The notes under the pieces are model-generated. The model was not told where the DNA came from and searched no databases. It was given only the letters and a program-made list of their open reading frames with translations. 56,504 nucleotides of DNA from the NCBI GenBank assembly GCA_014803545.1, contig JAAVBN010000033.1, positions 1-56,504 of the forward strand. The letters are read 5' to 3'. The stretch is from a bacterium. GTDB lineage: Bacteria; Pseudomonadota; Alphaproteobacteria; Rs-D84; CACZYB01. Shown here one piece after another: positions 1-6,515 of the stretch; within the stretch, counting starts at the first letter, position 1, and every line of letters starts with the position of its first letter. The position numbers and the translations under genes are program-made.

Positions 1-18
1 AAGGAGGAAACAAAACTT

Positions 19-117
19 ATGAAAAATATATTCAATAATTTAAAGAGGATGCAGTCCGAATTGTCCATCCCCCTTACCCCCCCCCTAGGGGGATGGACCA
101 AAGACTTGCGTCTTTGA
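19..117 (+). CDS. Tiny ORF over hairpin module L0-1
   Basis: An ATG 10 bases after a strong AGGAGG-like site opens a 32-codon frame that runs through both hairpins of this module. From its Gln-Ser-Glu onward it has the same frame and length as the ORF at 170-259, although the residues between differ completely. I cannot tell whether the peptide matters or whether translation only acts on the RNA fold. It is probably the tail of a cassette whose gene A lies left of the window. Confidence 0.3.
   Translation: MKNIFNNLKRMQSELSIPLTPPLGGWTKDLRL
63..115 (+). repeat. GC-rich double hairpin, module L0-1
   Basis: An 11-bp stem (63-73 with 88-98) closes a loop holding nine C in a row (77-85). A second hairpin follows: AAAGAC 100-105 with GTCTTT 110-115, loop ttgc. 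The neighbour at 204-257 has the same architecture with other stem sequences, so pairing rather than sequence is kept. There is no T-run, so it is not a typical terminator. Confidence 0.7.
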
Positions 118-169
118 AAAATAATGAAGATATAAAAAATTTTAACTAATAAAGAAAGGAGAGATAAAG

Positions 170-259
170 ATGCAACAACAAATAAAAACTTTACAGTCAG
201 AAAATGGCACACCCGACACCCCGCACCCGCGGGTGTGCCATAAAGCCTGTTGGCTTTAA
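170..259 (+). CDS. Tiny ORF over hairpin module L0-2
   Basis: A 29-codon frame starts ATGCAACAA after the ribosome site AAAGGAGAG. The same start string occurs at 1617 (minus) and 15250. It reads through the hairpin pair at 204-257 and stops at its end. In the near-identical module at 1522-1617 the frame relative to the hairpin is shifted by one, which argues against a conserved peptide and for a translated or ribosome-sensed RNA element. Confidence 0.3.
   Translation: MQQQIKTLQSENGTPDTPHPRVCHKACWL
204..257 (+). repeat. GC-rich double hairpin, module L0-2
   Basis: Stem ATGGCACACCC (204-214) pairs perfectly with 231-241. A second stem, AAAGCC 242-247 with GGCTTT 252-257, has a tgtt loop. Compared with 100-115 (AAAGAC/GTCTTT) the second stem shows a compensatory change. 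The same first stem recurs on the minus strand at 1547-1584. Confidence 0.7.
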
Positions 260-302
260 GAAATGATGAAGTAGAAAAAATAAATTTCAATTGCAATAAA
301 TA

Positions 303-329
303 AGCCCTCATATTAGAGGGCTATTTTTT
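303..329 (+). terminator. Intrinsic terminator between convergent loci L0 and L1
   Basis: AGCCCTC 303-309 pairs with GAGGGCT 316-322, followed by six T on the plus strand. It ends the plus-strand L0 tail. On the minus strand the hairpin directly follows the stop of the gene at 328-1329, with a poorer T-run, so it may serve both. Confidence 0.8.
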
Positions 330-1329
330 AATTCAAACGCCAGCTATAAAGTGCCGCACATCCAGTAGCATTACTTGAACAACCAAGCGTTAATGATATA
401 TTGCTATTATGTGTTGCACTTCCAGCAGTATTACCAGCACCACCGACATTAACTCTGACTGACCCAGTATAAAGTGTTACACCTGTGGCTGATCCTCCAC
501 GACCATAACCGCCACCACTTCTTCCACCTTTACCTGTATTATCAGCATTAATACCAGTTCCTGCTACACCATCGTGTTCATGTGATTGACCGGCTCCTCC
601 TGAATAAGGTCCAACACTTCCACCAGATCCAGAACTAGTACCAGAGCAACTATAATCATCTCCACTACCACCTGCTCCTATGGCTCCACCACCTCCTGCT
701 TGTCCTTTTCTATCATTGGTTGCGCCACCAACAACTCCACCAACGTATCCGCCGCCGCCTCCACCACCAGCAACGATATATGAGCCTCCTATCTTTATCC
801 ATGAACCAGCACCACCGCCACCAGCTGTTCCTCCATTTATACCACTTGTAGCATTTCCACCAGCACAAAGTTCTATACTAGTGCCTGCATTTGCTACAAA
901 CCTATATGCAACATATCCACCATTTTGTCCGTTTCCAATAGAACAATTACAACAACCTCTTCCAGAACTACCATTTCCACCACGAAGATAAACTGCGTAA
1001 AGACCAGATTTAGGAATTGTATAGTTTACACATTTACCAGCCGAAGGTGAAGCAACTGGACTTGTATTCCAATTTTCCTTATCATTTATTTTAAAACATC
1101 TGGTCCTGTCTGCATTTGAAAATTCTGTGCTATCACATGAAAGACACGATCCAGCACCAGTAGATGTTGAATAAGTTCCAAGCGGACATGCTTCACATTT
1201 ACCATTTTTTGAATATGTCCCTATTGGGCAAGGCATACATTGATAAAATGTCTGTGCATCGGTATTTACTGGAAACACAGACGCCACCAATCCAGCCGTT
1301 GTTATATATAAAAGTTTTTTATTTAACAT
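328..1329 (-). CDS. Gene B of cassette L1: secreted Cys-rich and Gly-rich protein
   Basis: 333 residues. A signal peptide (about 1-25, ending near TDA-QT) is followed by a Cys-rich stretch (about 28-80) of the GCC2/GCC3 or TNFR-like type (repeated CP-x-G-T-Y-S and C-x-x-C spacing). From about 115 comes a very Gly-rich domain with runs of Gly and scattered Cys, of the kind found in phage tail fibres and in the Gly-rich part of ALK-type receptors. It is likely exported and surface-exposed. The start follows AAAGGAGAAAACAT. It lies downstream of the gene at 1731-2147 and shares its N-terminal Phe/Tyr-Tyr-x-Cys pattern with the genes at 15395 and 24123. The precise role is unknown. Confidence 0.8.
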   Translation of the reverse strand: MLNKKLLYITTAGLVASVFPVNTDAQTFYQCMPCPIGTYSKNGKCEACPLGTYSTSTGAGSCLSCDSTEFSNADRTRCFKINDKENWNTSPVASPSAGKCVNYTIPKSGLYAVYLRGGNGSSGRGCCNCSIGNGQNGGYVAYRFVANAGTSIELCAGGNATSGINGGTAGGGGAGSWIKIGGSYIVAGGGGGGGYVGGVVGGATNDRKGQAGGGGAIGAGGSGDDYSCSGTSSGSGGSVGPYSGGAGQSHEHDGVAGTGINADNTGKGGRSGGGYGRGGSATGVTLYTGSVRVNVGGAGNTAGSATHNSNISLTLGCSSNATGCAALYSWRLN

Positions 1330-1379
1330 TATGTTTTCTCCTTTTTTTATTATTTGTTTTTTCCTTGGGCGATTTTTCC

Positions 1380-1451
1380 AGTCAGCAAGCGGACGCCCAG
1401 GCGCCCAAATTTTTGGGCGTCCGCGGTTACTTCGTTCACATTGTGCTGACT
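1380..1451 (-). repeat. AGTCAGCA/TGCTGACT nested hairpin before gene B (L1)
   Basis: The outer 8-bp stem (1380-1387 with 1444-1451) is identical to the one at 23973-24042. The inner 10-bp stem (1389-1398 with 1415-1424) has an entirely different, still perfectly paired sequence from the inner stem there. Both copies sit just upstream of gene B and carry a similar 5' flank (ATTAC, AAGGAAAA, CTT). Confidence 0.75.
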
Positions 1452-1521
1452 AAGGTTTTCCTTTGTAATATTTTCATATTTCTAATTCTCCTTTCATTAT
1501 TGGTTATTATTTTTATCTTCA

Positions 1522-1617
1522 TCATTTTCCAAAGCCGACAGGCTTTATGGCACACCCGCGGGTGCGGGGGTTCGGGTGTGCCATTTTCTGACTGGTAGTT
1601 ATAGCTAGTTGTTGCAT
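1522..1617 (-). CDS. Tiny ORF over hairpin module L1
   Basis: A 31-codon frame begins ATGCAACAA after a strong AAGGAGGAAAAC site on the minus strand and spans the hairpin pair at 1531-1584. The nucleotide sequence nearly matches 170-259, but one base fewer before the hairpin changes the frame. I list it because of the excellent ribosome site and conserved start, not because the peptide is conserved. Confidence 0.3.
   Translation of the reverse strand: MQQLAITTSQKMAHPNPRTRGCAIKPVGFGK
1531..1584 (-). repeat. GC-rich double hairpin, module L1
   Basis: Stems 1547-1557 with 1574-1584 (11 bp) and 1531-1536 with 1541-1546 (6 bp). This is the same as the L0-2 module at 204-257 but on the other strand. 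A further hairpin (1645-1683; outer CCAAG/CTTGG, inner TAAGC/GCTTA) lies between this module and the hairpin at 1686-1721. Confidence 0.7.
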
Positions 1618-1685
1618 TTTCTGTTTTCCTCCTTATACATTTTTCCAAGTAAGTAAGCGAATGCTTATACACTTTTTTCTTGGGA

Positions 1686-1721
1686 GAGAGGAAGCGAAGA
1701 CCATGAAAAATACTTCCTCTC
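1686..1721 (-). other. Conserved-loop hairpin after gene A (L1)
   Basis: A 9-bp stem (1686-1694 with 1713-1721) begins 10 bases after the stop of gene A. Read on the minus strand, the loop contains TTTTTC then ATGGTCTTCG. The same loop sits on different stems at 15188-15222 and 23886-23921. A kept loop on covarying stems points to a functional RNA, such as a protein-binding or processing site. Confidence 0.75.
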
Positions 1722-1730
1722 ATAAACTAT

Positions 1731-2147
1731 TTATTTGAGAGTTTTTGTTGATAAATCATATTGTTTCAAAGAATATCCATTACCGCAACTACCATTTACT
1801 ACTTGCGTTAATCCATACCCTGCTGGACAATTACCATTTTCCACCAAAACAGGTGTATAGCCATCAGGACAATTTATAGGTTCACAAGTTTTCCAATTAA
1901 CGCTTGCAAATGAACCATAAATACACTCCTCACAACCTCTTAAACCAGTATTATAATGCTTGTTAACCGCATTACATTCACAATACCCAGTTTTTTCATT
2001 ATAAGTAGCTTTTACATCAGCCATACAACCATTTTCATTTGTCGGAACACAATATTTTTGAAGATTATCTGTAAATACTGTTGCTTTTATCTCTGTTGAT
2101 ATAAAACAAAGACACAACAAAGTCATAATATGATATTTTTTGTTCAT
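1731..2147 (-). CDS. Gene A of cassette L1: small secreted Cys-rich YCVP protein
   Basis: 138 residues. A signal peptide (about 1-22, ending IKA-TV) is followed by the family pattern Leu-x3-YCVP, then paired Cys (C-x-C near 57-59), an Arg-x-Cys-x-x-Cys step, and C-P-x-G. Related proteins are at 14806, 23456 and 56215. The many Cys imply a disulfide-bonded extracytoplasmic protein. The start ATG follows a GGGG ribosome site (GGGGAAAAGAAA). A structured leader covers 2148-2423. I do not recognise the family. Confidence 0.8.
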   Translation of the reverse strand: MNKKYHIMTLLCLCFISTEIKATVFTDNLQKYCVPTNENGCMADVKATYNEKTGYCECNAVNKHYNTGLRGCEECIYGSFASVNWKTCEPINCPDGYTPVLVENGNCPAGYGLTQVVNGSCGNGYSLKQYDLSTKTLK

Positions 2148-2423
2148 TTTCTTTTCCCCATTTTATGTTTTACAATAAAACCGTAAAACTCTTTTCCCAT
2201 TCACATCCACAAATGAGACGGGGAGTTCGAAAATCATATAGTCTGAGATGATTCCACATGACCTTTAAGAATATGTTTCCATACTCTCTGAACATACGTC
2301 AAGGGCTCCCCAACTAAGGCGGGGCAGTTTTTCATATAACATTACGTTATATGCAGACTATAAAGACTTTCGACAGTCCCGTATCCACCCATGGACACTA
2401 AATTTGGATATTTCCAAATCTGT
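2148..2423 (-). ncRNA. Structured 5' leader RNA, cassette L1
   Basis: This roughly 276-nt gap upstream of gene A holds a series of hairpins shared with the leaders at 14513, 23174 and 55912. In order on the minus strand: ATTTGGA/TCCAAAT; GTGTCCA/TGGATAC; GACT/AGTC; CATATAAC (2346-2353) with GTTATATG (2333-2340); CCCC (2321-2324) with GGGG (2308-2311); a TGAC/GTCA helix with inner loop GTTCAGA and a GAAA-capped hairpin; ATCAT/ATGAT. GGGGAG (2306-2311) can also pair with CTCCCC (2220-2225) near the ribosome site. A last hairpin GTTTTAC/GTAAAAC precedes the gene. A cis-regulatory role is inferred. Confidence 0.75.
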
Positions 2424-2429
2424 TTTTTA

Positions 2430-2458
2430 TAATATTATATATTGATTTCAATTTCAAG
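2430..2458 (-). promoter_or_regulatory. Promoter of cassette L1
   Basis: TTGAAA (2453-2458), 17 bases, TATTAT (2430-2435), read on the minus strand. The -10 and the bases after it (TATTATAAAAAA then AGATTTGGA) closely match the L2 promoter at 14479-14507. Confidence 0.6.
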
Positions 2459-2460
2459 AT

Positions 2461-2495
2461 AAAAAAAATAACCCTTCAAACGAAGGGCTATTTTT
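2461..2495 (-). terminator. Terminator of the rubrerythrin gene
   Basis: CCCTTC 2472-2477 pairs with GAAGGG 2482-2487. Eight T follow on the minus strand and five on the plus. It lies just after the stop of rubrerythrin. Confidence 0.85.
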
Positions 2496-2507
2496 AATTT
2501 GTTATGA

Positions 2508-3092
2508 TTATCTCCAACAATCACGTTTTCTTGCAAAGTGTGCTTGTGGGTGATTACATGCTGGGCAAACATCAGGTGCTTTTTCACCGATATGTAAATA
2601 ACCACAGTTTAGGCATTCCCAAATAATTCTTTCTGATTTTTTGAAGACGCTGTCTTCTTGTAATTCCTTTAACATAGATAAGAATCTTTCTTCGTGATGT
2701 TTTTCTGCAACGGCGATTGCACCAAAAGTTTTTGCGATTTCTTCAAAACCTTCTTCACGAGCAATTTTTGCGAAAGTTGGATACATTTCTGTGTATTCTT
2801 CCTTTTCTCCGTTTGCAGATGCAACAAGATTTTCAGCAGTATCGCCAATTACACCAGCAGGGAACATTGCTTCTACGTTTATTGGGGAAATGCCACCTTC
2901 TAAGAATTTGAAAAGACGTTTTGCATGTTCTTTTTCTTGGTTTGCAGTTTCTTCAAATAAGTTTGCAATTTGAACGTAGCCTTCCTTTTTTGCAACAGAA
3001 GAAAAATAGGTGTATCTGTTTCTTGCTTGTGATTCACCAGCAAATGCAGTTAATATATTTTTTTCGGTTTTTGAACCTTTTAATGTAGCCAT
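2508..3092 (-). CDS. rbr: Rubrerythrin
   Basis: 194 residues, the usual length. The N-terminal ferritin-like four-helix domain holds the diiron ligands (E-K-E-H near residues 53-56, E-K-H-H-E-E near 129-134). The C-terminal rubredoxin-like domain has C-x-x-C-G-Y and C-P-x-C pairs. The family reduces hydrogen peroxide in the cytoplasm using NAD(P)H-linked donors, typically in anaerobes and microaerophiles. HPF lies 16 bases upstream on the same strand, so the two are probably co-transcribed as stress-related genes; a terminator follows. Confidence 0.95.
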   Translation of the reverse strand: MATLKGSKTEKNILTAFAGESQARNRYTYFSSVAKKEGYVQIANLFEETANQEKEHAKRLFKFLEGGISPINVEAMFPAGVIGDTAENLVASANGEKEEYTEMYPTFAKIAREEGFEEIAKTFGAIAVAEKHHEERFLSMLKELQEDSVFKKSERIIWECLNCGYLHIGEKAPDVCPACNHPQAHFARKRDCWR

Positions 3093-3108
3093 TTTTTATC
3101 CTTTCGTT

Positions 3109-3405
3109 TTATTTGCGAGATTTCACTTTTTCCAATTCGCGAGTTATTTGTTTTTCTGTATCAGCAAAAGCATTATTGAAAGCGGAATATGCGTCCTCTG
3201 CTTCTGCGGTTGCAAAGAAATCTGATAACTTTAATTCCAATTTCACAGATGATTTTACCTTTTTATGAGGAGCCTCTGTAAAAGTAATGTTTGCAGATAT
3301 AAGATTTTGATTATATTTTTCAATTTTTTTTGAAATGGTAGATTTAACATGTTCTGTTAAAGATTCTCCTACTTCAAAATTTTGCCCTATAACTTGAATA
3401 GTCAT
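3109..3405 (-). CDS. hpf: Short ribosome hibernation promoting factor (HPF/RaiA family)
   Basis: 98 residues, the short-HPF type without the long C-terminal dimerisation domain. It shows the family's I-x-V-x-G-x-N/F start, a basic helix, and a beta strand with I-x-F-x-E. It binds the 30S subunit between the mRNA and tRNA sites in stationary phase and stalls translation. A good minus-strand promoter is visible upstream (TTGAAA, 17 bases, TATATA). Rubrerythrin follows. Confidence 0.85.
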   Translation of the reverse strand: MTIQVIGQNFEVGESLTEHVKSTISKKIEKYNQNLISANITFTEAPHKKVKSSVKLELKLSDFFATAEAEDAYSAFNNAFADTEKQITRELEKVKSRK

Positions 3406-3480
3406 TTGAAACCTCCGTTAGTTAGTTGAACATACTTTTATATATAATAGATAATAGGTAAAATTTCAATTAAATTATTT

Positions 3481-3509
3481 TTGATTTTTTTGTGAATTTA
3501 TGTTATTAT
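3481..3509 (+). promoter_or_regulatory. Promoter of the secreted-protein pair
   Basis: TTGATT (3481-3486), 17 bases, TATTAT (3504-3509), about 21 bases before the ATG at 3531. Confidence 0.6.
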
Positions 3510-3530
3510 AGAAATACTTTGGAGGAATTT

Positions 3531-4910
3531 ATGAAAAAGTTTATTTGTTTTTTGTTGGTATTTACTTTTGGAGTAGAAGTATTTAGTGCTTTTTCACAAA
3601 CTTCCAAAACCAATACAAAAAGGGCGGCGAAAACATCTTCGTCATCAAGGAAAGTTTCATCTTCTTCAAGTAAGAGTAGTTCAAGTGGAAGAAGAAGTGT
3701 TATTGCAACGACTACTACTAAAACTGAAACATCAGCAGGTAATGATTTTGATAGCTGTATGGATAATTTTTGTAAATCAAGTAGTGCGGAGGATAAGGGA
3801 AGATGTAGATGTTCTTCTCAGCTTTCAAGAATTGAAAAAACTCTTCGTGATATTGAAAAAATTCAAAATGAGGCAGATGAAGAAAATAAGTTGATGGAAA
3901 CTTTGATGAATGTTTCTAATGTTGCTTCGGTGACAGATGTTGTTGGCAGTGTTTATGACAACATAAACAGTATTGAAAAAAAGGCGAAGACTATAAGTGC
4001 AATAGGTGTTGATAAGGCAACTCTTGTTATGGAGGGGCTTCCTTTGTATGAAGAGGCTTTTGGAAAATGCGAATCTTCGCTTTCGTCCTATTCCAATGAT
4101 GATAAGGAAGCAAAAATTACAGAATATAATAAGTTAATAGAGGCGGATTGTTCTGCATATACAACTGTTTTAAAAGAAAAGGCTGATAGTGCAAAAAATC
4201 TTCTTGTTCAAGCCAAAAAAAATAGAGAGATGTATGATGAACAAGAGTATAAGAAATTGAATCAATTGGATACCAATGCTTGTTATGTTGAATATGAAGC
4301 TTGCACCAAAACAGAATGTGGAATAAATTTCTCTCATTGTAAAGATGATGCAAATGTTCAAAGGGTTTTGAAAAAATGTCAAGCTGTAAACTATGGTAAG
4401 TGTGAAGATAACAAAGTTGTTGTTATGAGAGATATTAAAAAGTATATCGCAAAGGAATTGGAGAAAGTAAGGTTGGCGGAAACTTGTAAAGCTGCGGCAG
4501 GACATCTTAAAAATGGGCAATGTTTATTCAAAGTTTTGTATGTTGCTGATAAATGTAGCAGTAGTAAAAAGGGTTGTGGTTCATCACAAGAAGTATGGGC
4601 AAGACCAAGTCAATCATTTGTTTGTGCGGATAGGGAGGGTTCTTTTCAAGATTTGGTTGTGGGATGTTGGGAAAGTTGTTATATAGAGGGTCCAAATGGT
4701 GAAAGATTCTATAAGGGAACTAACTCTGAGACAGGAAAGAAAAAAAGTGGAAAACTTGGTTTAGCTATTTTGACAAGCGGTTTAAGTTTGATTGGCACAG
4801 GTGTCCCACAATGTAAAAGTAGTTTTGATAAATTCTCTACTCCACCACCACCTTCGGGTTGGGGAGCGGATGGTTATCCAATAAATCCAGAATTAAGAGG
4901 AACTTTTTAA
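3531..4910 (+). CDS. Secreted Ser/Lys-rich protein with Cys-rich body, unknown function
   Basis: 459 residues from the ATG that follows a strong TTTGGAGG site; an upstream in-frame start at 3492 has no such site. A signal peptide (about 1-23) is followed by a low-complexity Ser/Lys/Arg/Thr stretch (about 24-75), then a largely helical body with many Cys (a C-x4-C then C-x-C group near 85-105, others to the C-terminus). A Pro-rich piece lies near the end. It abuts the next gene, which has the same N-terminal plan, so they form a pair. I do not recognise the family; extracytoplasmic location is inferred. Confidence 0.75.
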   Translation: MKKFICFLLVFTFGVEVFSAFSQTSKTNTKRAAKTSSSSRKVSSSSSKSSSSGRRSVIATTTTKTETSAGNDFDSCMDNFCKSSSAEDKGRCRCSSQLSRIEKTLRDIEKIQNEADEENKLMETLMNVSNVASVTDVVGSVYDNINSIEKKAKTISAIGVDKATLVMEGLPLYEEAFGKCESSLSSYSNDDKEAKITEYNKLIEADCSAYTTVLKEKADSAKNLLVQAKKNREMYDEQEYKKLNQLDTNACYVEYEACTKTECGINFSHCKDDANVQRVLKKCQAVNYGKCEDNKVVVMRDIKKYIAKELEKVRLAETCKAAAGHLKNGQCLFKVLYVADKCSSSKKGCGSSQEVWARPSQSFVCADREGSFQDLVVGCWESCYIEGPNGERFYKGTNSETGKKKSGKLGLAILTSGLSLIGTGVPQCKSSFDKFSTPPPPSGWGADGYPINPELRGTF

Positions 4911-6161
4911 ATGATAAAATATATTTTATGTTTTATTTCTGTTATTACATTTGGTTCATTTTTTCAAAATGAAATCGTAAATGGTGCAGTAAATAAAAAA
5001 AGGGCAAATACTACTACGAAAGCTTCTACTAAAAGAGCGGCGGTATCTTCGTCATCAAGTAAAAGGGCGGCTGTTTCATCGGGTTCATCTAAAAATTCAA
5101 AGAATTCTAAGTCTTCAAAAACTACAACAACCAAAAAGTCTTCTAGTTCAAAATCTGGCGAATCGTCTGTGTTAAAATGTTTGCAGGAAAAAATGCCTGA
5201 GATTTTAGATGGGGCTTGTAGCTTTCTTTTAGATTCTAATATTAAAGAAGCTCTTGGTGATGAGAATTTATGGTGTGTTTATAATTATAAAGATGTTGGT
5301 AAAATTTCCAGTATTTATAATTATTATTTGGGCGCTTATTATGGTATAACACAAAATACTATTAAATCGGATACCTCTATTGTAAATGTTAAAAATTCAT
5401 CAAAAAATGCTTTGAAGTATTATGAGTATTTGATTGATGAAATTAACAATGGAACTTTGAAGGAAAGTAAGATTTTAGATAGTGTTAGATCTGCTGTTCT
5501 TGATAAAGCGGATTTGGATATAAGTGTTGAAAGTACTATTGAAAATAAAAGTATTGAAACAGTTCCTATATCAATAAATATTGTTGCAAGCGATATAGAA
5601 GGTTGCACTAAATTAACAAAAGCGGCAATGTCTTCGTGTGGGGCGGTTGGAAATTCTGATGCAAAAAGTAAAATAACGGAAAGTTGCACAGCATATAATG
5701 CGGCTTTGATAAAATTAGCTGGTGCGAAAAAGGCCGAAGCTTTGGGTTATGATACGGAAATTATAAATGCGTTGAAACAAAGGGTAAATGCTGGCTTTTA
5801 TGATTATAAAGATATGGTTAATTTGGAAAAGGAAAAATTGGAGCTTGAAAAGGAATATTCAAGTATAACAAAGGAAAAAGCTTTCATTGATAATCAGAAT
5901 AAAAGGGCAGAAACAGCAGAAAAAATCACTGTTTTGCAAGAAGAAATTAAAACTATTTCCGATGAAGATTTAAAGAAGTTGAAACAAGATCAACTTGATA
6001 AGCTTAAAGTAACTATTTGTAGTTTAGAAAAGCTTCTTAAAAATTATGATAAGGATTATGAGGCTCCTGATGAATTAACAAAGGATTGCACTACTAATAG
6101 TAGCAGTAGTAGTGCTACCAGTGATAGTAGTAGTAGCGATACTAGTGATAGTAGTAAGTAA
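4911..6161 (+). CDS. Secreted Ser/Lys-rich coiled-coil protein, unknown function
   Basis: 416 residues. The ATG directly follows the previous stop, so translation is probably coupled. A signal peptide (about 1-26) is followed by a Ser/Lys/Thr/Ala-rich segment with repeated K-R-A-A-V-S-S (about 28-80), a helical body with a few Cys, a strong Glu/Lys coiled coil (about 305-370), and a Ser/Asp/Thr tail of imperfect SSSDTSD units. The N-terminal design matches the gene upstream. A bidirectional terminator follows. Function unknown. Confidence 0.75.
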   Translation: MIKYILCFISVITFGSFFQNEIVNGAVNKKRANTTTKASTKRAAVSSSSSKRAAVSSGSSKNSKNSKSSKTTTTKKSSSSKSGESSVLKCLQEKMPEILDGACSFLLDSNIKEALGDENLWCVYNYKDVGKISSIYNYYLGAYYGITQNTIKSDTSIVNVKNSSKNALKYYEYLIDEINNGTLKESKILDSVRSAVLDKADLDISVESTIENKSIETVPISINIVASDIEGCTKLTKAAMSSCGAVGNSDAKSKITESCTAYNAALIKLAGAKKAEALGYDTEIINALKQRVNAGFYDYKDMVNLEKEKLELEKEYSSITKEKAFIDNQNKRAETAEKITVLQEEIKTISDEDLKKLKQDQLDKLKVTICSLEKLLKNYDKDYEAPDELTKDCTTNSSSSSATSDSSSSDTSDSSK

Positions 6162-6184
6162 ATCCTTAAAGTATTAAATAAAAA

Positions 6185-6217
6185 AAGGAGTGATGAATTT
6201 CACTCCTTTGATTTTTT
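6185..6217. terminator. Bidirectional terminator
   Basis: AAGGAGTGA 6185-6193 pairs with TCACTCCTT 6200-6208; T-runs on both strands. It serves the secreted pair (plus) and rpmJ (minus). Confidence 0.85.
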
Positions 6218-6233
6218 TATAAATCAGCAAGAT

Positions 6234-6356
6234 TTATTGTTTTGCCTTAAATCTTGGATTCTTTTTATCAATGGCATAAACACGTTTGCCACGGCGAACT
6301 AATTGAACAGAACTACTTCTTTTCTTTGCTGATTTTAATGAACTTAAAACTTTCAT
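6234..6356 (-). CDS. rpmJ: Ribosomal protein bL36
   Basis: A 40-residue basic protein: starts [10 protein letters not shown], contains [18 protein letters not shown]. This matches the alphaproteobacterial/mitochondrial-like L36 form that lacks the zinc-binding Cys. It binds 23S rRNA in the large subunit. It is monocistronic and ends at a shared terminator. This is one of the clearer taxonomic markers here. Confidence 0.9.
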   Translation of the reverse strand: MKVLSSLKSAKKRSSSVQLVRRGKRVYAIDKKNPRFKAKQ

Positions 6357-6515
6357 TTTTACCTCACATAATTTAATTATTTGGATATGATATATAAAGA
6401 GTCGCAAAATGTCAAGAAAATTTTATTTTTGTAAAAACTATTTTAATTATAAATATTATTGATTATCCATAAAAAAATTTGTATGATTGAAGATTATAAA
6501 AATATAGGAGTCAAA

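Noticed and set aside
680..991. Pro-rich plus-strand ORF
   Set aside because: It is the shadow of the Gly-rich gene B on the other strand.
1436..1723. 95-codon minus-strand ORF over the L1 hairpins
   Set aside because: It runs through three structured elements, lacks a ribosome site, and its frame is not kept at L2 or L3.
4117..4520. Minus-strand ORFs inside the secreted-protein gene
   Set aside because: Low-complexity shadows without ribosome sites.
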